Below are positions 33,355 to 39,441 of a stretch of 39,441 nt of DNA, one piece after another. The first letter of the stretch is position 1; every line of letters begins with the position of its first letter. The stretch spans positions 1-39,441 of the forward strand of contig CAMBZU010000026.1 in NCBI GenBank assembly GCA_945872355.1. The letters are read 5' to 3'. A program made the position numbers and the translations under genes. This DNA is from Chitinophaga pinensis. Lineage in GTDB: Bacteria > Bacteroidota > Bacteroidia > UBA4408. The notes under the pieces are model-generated. The model had not been told where the DNA came from and did not search any database. It saw only the letters and a list, made by a program, of their open reading frames with translations.

Positions 33355-33390
33355 AAAATCGCTGATTTCTATCAAGAAATCAGCGATTTT
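33355..33390 (-). terminator. Terminator of the YHYH gene (bidirectional hairpin)
   Basis: AAAATCGCTGATTTCT (33355-33370) pairs perfectly over 16 bp with AGAAATCAGCGATTTT (33375-33390), with a four-base loop. It is 20 bp after the stop of the YHYH gene (33410) on the minus strand, with A- and T-runs either side. Confidence 0.85.
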
Positions 33391-33409
33391 TCACATCCAT
33401 TAATTTTAA

Positions 33410-34786
33410 TTATTTCACAATCGTAATTTTTTTAGTGATGTTTTTTTCATCAGCAATTACTTTAACTAAATATTGACCTTGATACATGGCTCTTGTATCA
33501 AAATAAGCGATGGTGCTACCTTGATAGATGGTTGTTGTTTGAATCAACTTTCCAAGCATGTCATACAATTCAACATTTACATTTTTTTTGCTTAAATTGC
33601 TTACTTGCACAGCAATAAATTCAGCTGCTGGATTGGGATAAACATTTAAATTTAGTTCTTGATTAGCGATTGATTTGATGCTTGTTGCAGCAGGTGTATA
33701 AGTAGTAACTGTTTCTGTGATACTGGTTACTTTAGCTGCAGTTTTTACGCCATAAAATGTAGGCCCAACAACATAGGGATATGCAGAATGCCAGTTGGCA
33801 TCTACAGTTGCAAAATAACAATAAATACCATTAGGATATTCGGGTGTTACGCAAAATCTCCCGTTGTGCTCATCTAAATAATCAGGTGTAGCAGCTGATG
33901 TAGTATTGTATTGATAATCTTCTCTAAAATAACCTAAAGGATAAGTTGTACTAATAGCTGGCCCTGAAGTAACAGCAGCTCCTGTAGGGCTTGTTGTGCG
34001 TGTAGTTATATTGCGTAATGAATAACTTGATTTAATTCTTGTAATTCCTCCAGTGCCATCGGCATTTTTGTATCCATAGGCGCCATAAATTGGGAAGCCA
34101 TCATAAGCAAATCCAATAAGCGGTGAGTGCACTATGCTATCAATAGCATACATACCATCGGCAGGATATAAATCACAAACATTAGAAATAGTAACCAAAT
34201 CTAAATTAAAGGCACTTGGATTTTGATGATGATGATAATTACCCATGGCAGGATGAGCCTTAGAACAATCAAATCCTGGTCTTTCAGCAGGAATAGCATC
34301 ACGATTCCAATCGTTTACAGCTCCCATTCCACCTGGACATGGAGGATTTCCCGGACCACCGCAAAGTGCATTGGTTGTAGCATTCCATGCAACTCCATCA
34401 CGATAATCAAATAAAGCTACGCCATTAATAAATACACCAATGTTTCCTCCTGTTGTGGCCGTTATTGTTCCTGTATTTTGAACCGGATTTAAAGGAAACT
34501 TAAATATAGCATTTTGATCTGTAGCTAAAGAAGGATTACCATCTAAAAATGGCCCAGTTACATAAGTTGGAATACCATGTGTATTCACATAAACCCAATT
34601 GGTTGAATATTGTACTGTTTGACAATTTGCAATAACTGCGTCAACAACTGGTGTTGAATTACCACTTACATAATGACGGCCCGTAATAGTATTATTTTGT
34701 AACCAACTTAAAATGGCTGGATTAGTTTGTGCCATAGCACATGAGCCACTTAGTATAATTGCTAAAAGTGATGTTTTTAATTTCAT
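33410..34786 (-). CDS. YHYH-domain secreted protein with T9SS tail
   Basis: 458 residues; signal peptide about 1-20 (SGSCAMAQ). The region 115-340 is a YHYH domain: NIGVFINGVALFDYRDG, the His cluster MGNYHHHQNP (about 181-190), SPLIGFAYDGFPIYGAYGY, and HNGRFCVTPEYPNGIYCYFATVD. A T9SS sorting tail begins about residue 380 (NVYPNPAAEFIAV, LYDMLGKLIQ). The family name comes from its conserved histidine-tyrosine residues, which look made for metal binding; no established function is known to me. It has its own -7 box and terminator, next to multicopper oxidase and sulfatase genes. Confidence 0.93.
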   Translation of the reverse strand: MKLKTSLLAIILSGSCAMAQTNPAILSWLQNNTITGRHYVSGNSTPVVDAVIANCQTVQYSTNWVYVNTHGIPTYVTGPFLDGNPSLATDQNAIFKFPLNPVQNTGTITATTGGNIGVFINGVALFDYRDGVAWNATTNALCGGPGNPPCPGGMGAVNDWNRDAIPAERPGFDCSKAHPAMGNYHHHQNPSAFNLDLVTISNVCDLYPADGMYAIDSIVHSPLIGFAYDGFPIYGAYGYKNADGTGGITRIKSSYSLRNITTRTTSPTGAAVTSGPAISTTYPLGYFREDYQYNTTSAATPDYLDEHNGRFCVTPEYPNGIYCYFATVDANWHSAYPYVVGPTFYGVKTAAKVTSITETVTTYTPAATSIKSIANQELNLNVYPNPAAEFIAVQVSNLSKKNVNVELYDMLGKLIQTTTIYQGSTIAYFDTRAMYQGQYLVKVIADEKNITKKITIVK

Positions 34787-34806
34787 GTAATATTTATTTA
34801 AAGTTT

Positions 34807-34814
34807 CAAATATA
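34807..34814 (-). promoter_or_regulatory. Putative -7 element of the YHYH gene
   Basis: TATATTTG on the minus strand (34814-34807), 20 bp before the ATG at 34786, in the 33-bp gap after the sulfatase gene. It suggests separate transcription from the upstream pair. Confidence 0.5.
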
Positions 34815-34819
34815 AGTTA

Positions 34820-36409
34820 TTATTCTTTTTTAATTAATTTGATAGTTGGTTCATTCAATTGATTTGTTTTTAAGAAATACATACCCGTGGAAAGCTTACT
34901 AAAATCTTGATTTGAAATATCATTCCCTTCATAAATTATAGTACCAAATACATTGTAAAGCACAGTATGCTTATTATCGTTTTGATCATTAAAATTAATA
35001 GTTTTTGTGAATGGATTAGGATAAACTTGGTGTAGATTTGATAAGCGGTTAGGCGCTCCAATAGCCAAATTACAATAACTTCCATTGCCGACTAAATTAG
35101 TCATTTCTAAACATAAATAATTATAGTTAATTAAATCAACAGAGCTTAAAGTTCCTAATAATAGGTTGTTTAATTCTAATGGATCAGCAGTAAGATTATA
35201 AAATTGCTCTTCACCATAATCAAATTTCATCAATTTGTAATCCACGTTTCTCATCGTTTTTCCATCGGCAGAATCTGTGGTGAGTTTAAAAATTTCGCTG
35301 AATGCCCAAGGTCTAATAGTGCTGTTTGTGTTCTTTATTATTGGCAATAAACTATGCGTATCAACAGGTTTATTAGCAGGAATTTGTGCACTCCAATTAT
35401 AATATGCAAAAAGTTCGAGTACAGTAGAAAATATATCAACAGTATTTACTAATGCATCGCTGCTGCGGTTTGGATCCACAACACTGGGTCCTGCAATAAT
35501 CATAGGAACATGAATCCCATATTGATAAATTGTTCCCTTTGCTCTCGACAAATCAGCAGTTTGAGCAGTGCGCTGTGTACTTGCATTATCACCAATAAAT
35601 ATTACATCTGTACTATCCAACTTATTCATCACTTGCAAAGAATCAAACAATCTCCCAATTTCGTGATCCATAGCTTGTATCATAGCTTTAAAATAGGACT
35701 TAGGATTTGTATTAATATCTTGAGTTGTACCAGTTAAATTTGTGAAATTATGCAAGCCTGCTGGCGGCAAATGCAAAGGCTCATGAGGTGCATTAAAAGC
35801 AAGCCATAAAAAAAATGGATCCGATGGATTTAAAGTTTTCAACCAAGTAACAGCGTTATTTACATTCTCAGTTGTGGCATAAGTTGTAACGGTACTTGAA
35901 ACTCCATTGGTGTATTTTGTCCAATTGGTAAAACTTGGCAATTGGCCAATAAAAGGACCTTCAAAATGATCATAGCCCATGTGATTGGGATTTAATAAAT
36001 TGCCTATTGGATTTGCTTGGTGTAAATGCCATTTTCCAATATCTGCTGTATTTATATTTGGATTGAATTCTTTTAACAAACGAGGGATAGTAATCTCTGA
36101 AGTATCCAATTGAAGTGAACCACCCATGCCGCCTACAATACCTCCAACACCTGTTCTAAAACTATATCTCCCTGTTAAAATACCTGATCTTGTTGAAGAA
36201 CATACTGGGTTAGCGGTGGCATTTTTAAAACGGACACCCCTGGCAAGTAAAGCTCTAATATTTGGAACAGCAACCGTATCTAAATAACCTTCATAAAAAG
36301 CAAAAAAATCAGGACTTAAATCATCTGCAATAATAAGCACAACATTGCGCTGTGCCTTAACTGTTAGCCCGGTAATTATTATGCAAAACAGCAAGATTAT
36401 TTTTTTCAT
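34820..36409 (-). CDS. Sulfatase with T9SS tail
   Basis: 529 residues. Signal peptide 1-19 (ending KAQ); sulfatase domain about 20-430: NVVLIIADDLSPD (metal ligands D29, D30), NPVCSSTRSG with Cys70 as the predicted formylglycine residue (C-x-S-x-R), GKWHLH, and TDVIFIGDNAS with the C-terminal metal ligands. The tail from about 460 (VYPNPFTKTINF, LYNVFGTI) sends it to T9SS. It needs an anaerobic or FGE-type maturase, not in the window. Probably removes sulfate from extracellular glycans or other esters. It starts 6 bp after the multicopper oxidase stop, so both are cotranscribed. Confidence 0.95.
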   Translation of the reverse strand: MKKIILLFCIIITGLTVKAQRNVVLIIADDLSPDFFAFYEGYLDTVAVPNIRALLARGVRFKNATANPVCSSTRSGILTGRYSFRTGVGGIVGGMGGSLQLDTSEITIPRLLKEFNPNINTADIGKWHLHQANPIGNLLNPNHMGYDHFEGPFIGQLPSFTNWTKYTNGVSSTVTTYATTENVNNAVTWLKTLNPSDPFFLWLAFNAPHEPLHLPPAGLHNFTNLTGTTQDINTNPKSYFKAMIQAMDHEIGRLFDSLQVMNKLDSTDVIFIGDNASTQRTAQTADLSRAKGTIYQYGIHVPMIIAGPSVVDPNRSSDALVNTVDIFSTVLELFAYYNWSAQIPANKPVDTHSLLPIIKNTNSTIRPWAFSEIFKLTTDSADGKTMRNVDYKLMKFDYGEEQFYNLTADPLELNNLLLGTLSSVDLINYNYLCLEMTNLVGNGSYCNLAIGAPNRLSNLHQVYPNPFTKTINFNDQNDNKHTVLYNVFGTIIYEGNDISNQDFSKLSTGMYFLKTNQLNEPTIKLIKKE

Positions 36410-36414
36410 TTAAT

Positions 36415-38139
36415 TTATTCTTTTATAAATTTCTTGGTAGTTACAGCTTTCGTTTTTTGATCTGTAAACTCTAAAGCATATACGCCAGGGGTTAAGTTAC
36501 TTATATCAATGCCTTGCTGCAATTGTGGTTTTGGCAGCATCAATACAGTTTTACCAAGCACATTAATAATTTTTACATAATAGGCTTGCGTGTTTGGATC
36601 ATCAAATGAAAGATATAATTTACTGTTTGCAGGATTAGGATATAAATTAAATGAAGCCGTTTGATTGTTTGTCTTAACAGCTGTGGCAAAAGGATCAACA
36701 ACAACAAATTGGCCCATCATTCCTTCATCTTCATGCAATGAAATATGACAGTGATACATGAAAGGATGCAGGATATCAGCATAATCTTCAAATTTTGCAA
36801 TAAACTTTACTACCGTATTTGTAGTTCCAGTTCTCCCTGGAATAAATACAACATCTTTCCAACCTGCTTGCGCTGCCACAGGGGCAACACCATTTACTGA
36901 AATGATATTAAATTCTACATCATGTATATGAAATGGATGTCCAAAAATTGAGGAACTTGTAATTTGCCATATTTCAGTATTCCCAATAGGCACTTCATAT
37001 TCATTTTGGTTGATATCAAACAATTGGTGATTTATAATGAAGGCATTAGGCCCTAAAATTACAGGATTTGTAACGCCTGCACTATCACTTAGCGTAAGCA
37101 GTCGAGTTACATTTGCATTGGCTTGATTTAATAACACATTATTGGTTAATGTTGCAGGAATACTTGTAATTGGATTACTTGTTTGCGGCCCAATATTTAC
37201 ATGTAACATTCTAAAATCCTTATGACCTAAATAATTTCCAAAAGGGCCATTTAAAAAATTTTCGCCACCGGCAATAAAGTTCCCTAGTGAAGCGTTAAAG
37301 GCCATTAAATCAACTGAAGTTCCCGATTGCCCACTAAAATCTATTAATATTTCAATACGTTCACCAGCATGCAATAAATACCTGTTAACAGTAACAGGTG
37401 CATTAAGCAATCCGCCATCTGATGTAATCACTGAAAAATTTCTATTATCTCTAAACCCTAAATTGAATGATCTTTCAATGGCAGCATTTAAGATACGAAA
37501 GCGAACAATTTGTGAAGGCACAGTATGCTGAGGACTCAGTGTTCCATTTACTACAGAACTATCACCATAAGGCACAATTGCAAACTGGTTGCCGCTTGTA
37601 AAATCACAATCCGTTAACACCAATGGAATATCATCAATGCCATAGCTTCTTGGCAATGCCAATGCACTTTCAATAGGATCTCTCACAATAATTAAACCTC
37701 CTAAACCTTTGGTAATTTGATCCATTGTCATTTCATGTAAATGTGGATGATACCAGTATGTTGCAGCGTTGTTGGTTACTTTCCAATATGGCTGCCAAAC
37801 AGTGCCTGGAGGTATCATTTGGTGCGGCCCTCCATCCATCACAGCAGGTAAATGAAATCCATGCCAATGAAGAGTTGTAGCATCATTTAGTAAATTTTGC
37901 ACATTCATATGAACGGTATCACCTTGATTAAAAAACAAAGTTGGCCCCCAAAATTTCCCATTGATACCTGCAGTGATTGTTTGATTGCCTGGAATAATTT
38001 GAGAAAAAGTATCTCTCATTGCAAGGTTAAAAGTAGTTCCTGATAAGGTATCAGGTATCCATAAATTATTATAATTTTGAGATTTTGCATTAAAGCCCAG
38101 TGCTAAAAAAAGAATAAAGAGGAGTGCGTTTTTTTTCAT
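36415..38139 (-). CDS. Multicopper oxidase with T9SS tail
   Basis: 574 residues with signal peptide (1-20). Three cupredoxin domains carry all copper ligands: HWHGF (H91, H93), YHPHLHE (H131, H133), HPFHIHDVEF (H401, H404, H406), and HCHISLHEDEGMM (H463, C464, H465, H469, M474), so type 1 and the type 2/3 cluster are complete. The T9SS tail from about 497 (NLYPNPANSKLYL, IINVLGKTVLML) exports it. No Met-rich insert typical of CueO is seen. It could oxidise metals, phenols or other reduced substrates at the surface. It is first in the operon with the sulfatase. The gap 38140-38277 shows no other gene. Confidence 0.95.
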   Translation of the reverse strand: MKKNALLFILFLALGFNAKSQNYNNLWIPDTLSGTTFNLAMRDTFSQIIPGNQTITAGINGKFWGPTLFFNQGDTVHMNVQNLLNDATTLHWHGFHLPAVMDGGPHQMIPPGTVWQPYWKVTNNAATYWYHPHLHEMTMDQITKGLGGLIIVRDPIESALALPRSYGIDDIPLVLTDCDFTSGNQFAIVPYGDSSVVNGTLSPQHTVPSQIVRFRILNAAIERSFNLGFRDNRNFSVITSDGGLLNAPVTVNRYLLHAGERIEILIDFSGQSGTSVDLMAFNASLGNFIAGGENFLNGPFGNYLGHKDFRMLHVNIGPQTSNPITSIPATLTNNVLLNQANANVTRLLTLSDSAGVTNPVILGPNAFIINHQLFDINQNEYEVPIGNTEIWQITSSSIFGHPFHIHDVEFNIISVNGVAPVAAQAGWKDVVFIPGRTGTTNTVVKFIAKFEDYADILHPFMYHCHISLHEDEGMMGQFVVVDPFATAVKTNNQTASFNLYPNPANSKLYLSFDDPNTQAYYVKIINVLGKTVLMLPKPQLQQGIDISNLTPGVYALEFTDQKTKAVTTKKFIKE

Positions 38140-38277
38140 ACTTGTTTATTTATGATGGTAAATATGTTATTAATAAAAGCTAAGAAAATAAAATTAAGGT
38201 AAATAGCTACAATTTGTCGGAGAATTTATGCTGTGCATATCAAAACACTTATAGTCTTTCCTATTTGAATCTTTCCT

Positions 38278-38285
38278 TATATTTG
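38278..38285 (+). promoter_or_regulatory. Putative -7 element of the aminopeptidase gene
   Basis: TATATTTG, a full TAnnTTTG match, 30 bp before the ATG at 38316. The stretch 38140-38315 otherwise holds no gene. Confidence 0.5.
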
Positions 38286-38315
38286 GATGCCTAAATTTAA
38301 GAAAATAAATTCACA

Positions 38316-39441
38316 ATGAAATATAATGCTATTCATCCAGAACTTTTTATAGATAATAGAAATCGTTTTGTAAAACATTTGTTGCCTAAGTCGGTAGCCA
38401 TTTTTAACTCTAACGATGTGATGCCTACCAATGCCGATGGGCACATGGGATTTAAACAAAATACGGATTTATTTCACCTTTGCGGGATTGATCAGGAAGA
38501 TAGTATTTTAGTGATTGCACCAGATGCTCGAGACGTTGCACACAAACAAATTTTATTTTTAAAAGAAACCAACGAAACCATTGCAATATGGGAGGGACAT
38601 AAATATACCAAAGATGAAGCATTTCAAACTTCAGGTATCAAAACAGTATATTGGTTGTCGCAGTTTGAAACTATTTTAAATACTTTGGTATATGAAGCTG
38701 AACATATTTATTTAAATACCAACGAGCACCTTCGCGCTGTAATTGAAGTGGAAAGCCGAGATGCTCGTTTTATTAAATGGTGTAAGGATAAATATCCGTT
38801 ACATATTTTTATGCGCGCTGCACCCATCATGAAAACTATACGTGCCATTAAAAATGAATACGAAGTGGCGCTAATACAAGAAGCTTGTAACATCACAGCT
38901 AAAGGTTTTGATAGATTATTACACTTTATAAAACCTGGCGTTACCGAATATGAAATTGAAGCGGAATTAATACATGAATTTGTTCGCAACCGTTCAAATG
39001 GTTTTGCCTACGGCCCAATTATAGCAAGTGGTGCAAGTGCTTGTGTTTTACATTATGTTGATAATAATAAAGCTTGCAATGCAGGTGAAGTTATTTTGTT
39101 AGATGTAGCGGCCGAATATGCAAACTATGCTAGTGATTTAACAAGATGCGTGCCTGTAAGTGGTAAATTTACAACACGTCAAAAAGAGGTTTATAATGCT
39201 GTACTGCGCGTTTTGAAAGCTGCTACAAAAATGTTGGTGGTTGGCAATTACGTTGAACAATATCATAAAGAAGTTGGAAAATTAATGGAGCAAGAATTAA
39301 TAGGTTTAGGTTTGTTAGATGCAAACGCGGTCGCAAATCAAAATCCCAATGCCCCATTATATAAAAAGTACTTTATGCATGGCACTTCTCACTTTTTAGG
39401 ATTAGATGTACATGATATTGGCGATTTTAAAAAACCTATTG
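38316..39441 (+). CDS. M24-family aminopeptidase P-type (3' end beyond window)
   Basis: 375 codons are visible from the ATG at 38316. An N-terminal creatinase-like domain (1-165, with HPELFIDNRNRF and QNTDLFHLCGI) precedes an M24 domain. Metal ligands D263 and D274 (LLDVAAEYANYASDLTR) and H359 in HGTSHFLGLDVHD are present; the two C-terminal glutamates are past the edge. The enzyme removes N-terminal residues before proline in the cytosol. The window cuts it inside the metal-site domain. Confidence 0.95.
   Translation, partial: MKYNAIHPELFIDNRNRFVKHLLPKSVAIFNSNDVMPTNADGHMGFKQNTDLFHLCGIDQEDSILVIAPDARDVAHKQILFLKETNETIAIWEGHKYTKDEAFQTSGIKTVYWLSQFETILNTLVYEAEHIYLNTNEHLRAVIEVESRDARFIKWCKDKYPLHIFMRAAPIMKTIRAIKNEYEVALIQEACNITAKGFDRLLHFIKPGVTEYEIEAELIHEFVRNRSNGFAYGPIIASGASACVLHYVDNNKACNAGEVILLDVAAEYANYASDLTRCVPVSGKFTTRQKEVYNAVLRVLKAATKMLVVGNYVEQYHKEVGKLMEQELIGLGLLDANAVANQNPNAPLYKKYFMHGTSHFLGLDVHDIGDFKKPI

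Overview
This is an AT-rich chromosomal segment from a member of the Bacteroidota. Evidence for the phylum: at least five proteins end in a Por/type IX secretion (T9SS) C-terminal sorting domain with a YPNP-type start; many genes are preceded by the Bacteroidota -7 element TAnnTTTG; and typical families are present (FISUMP protein, two-component-type beta-propellers, tiny C-terminally CPxYG lipoproteins, split transketolase, ECF sigma with a membrane anti-sigma-like partner). The genus cannot be told from the window.

Layout. 1-1526: the 5' part of a DUF4143 AAA ATPase on the minus strand, with six exact 22-bp tandem repeats in its upstream region, and copy 1 of a dispersed two-hairpin intergenic element. 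1527-5545 (+): the C-terminal half of a split transketolase, then an ECF sigma factor, a membrane-anchored putative regulator, a small periplasmic helical protein and a barrel-like protein. 5627-9145 (-): a large lipoprotein-type receptor fusing a propeller made of near-identical blades to an adenylate cyclase domain. 9150-11400: an accessory stretch of small same-strand genes separated by hairpins and inverted repeats, including a DUF805 gene broken by one in-frame stop. 11403-15236: acyl-lipid desaturase, lipoprotein proline-iminopeptidase-like hydrolase, an orphan T9SS tail (gene remnant) and an outer-membrane-like protein. 15421-18712 (-): thrS-infC-rpmI-rplT, with infC apparently starting at AUA. 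18713-19375: copy 2 of the dispersed element, a possible MITE and a hairpin-rich patch. 19376-20412 (-): SPOR protein and purN. 20588-25297 (-): a compact four-gene polysaccharide operon (MBOAT O-acetyltransferase of the AlgI type, SGNH-type protein, family-4-like glycosyltransferase, AlgD-like nucleotide-sugar dehydrogenase). 25682-27643 (+): groES-groEL. 27644-28169: terminator, copy 3 of the dispersed element and a 133-bp MITE-like element. 28170-31009 (+): T9SS cargo, FISUMP protein, a 45-residue lipoprotein, a SRPBCC protein. 31029-38139 (-): an exported island of multicopper oxidase, sulfatase, YHYH protein, carbohydrate-binding-like T9SS protein, two thioredoxin-fold proteins and a BNR-repeat remnant. 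38316-end (+): M24 aminopeptidase, cut by the window edge.

How genes work together. The ribosomal/tRNA-synthetase group and groESL are housekeeping. The four polysaccharide genes look like a minimal module for making and O-acetylating a uronate-type exopolymer, reminiscent of alginate but without the usual polymerase or export genes in view. The 31-38 kb island exports several surface or extracellular metallo-enzymes through T9SS together with thiol-redox helpers, which suggests assembly or protection of secreted copper or calcium enzymes; this coupling is inference. The intergenic DNA is rich in structured repeats, several of which seem not to be explained by simple terminators.
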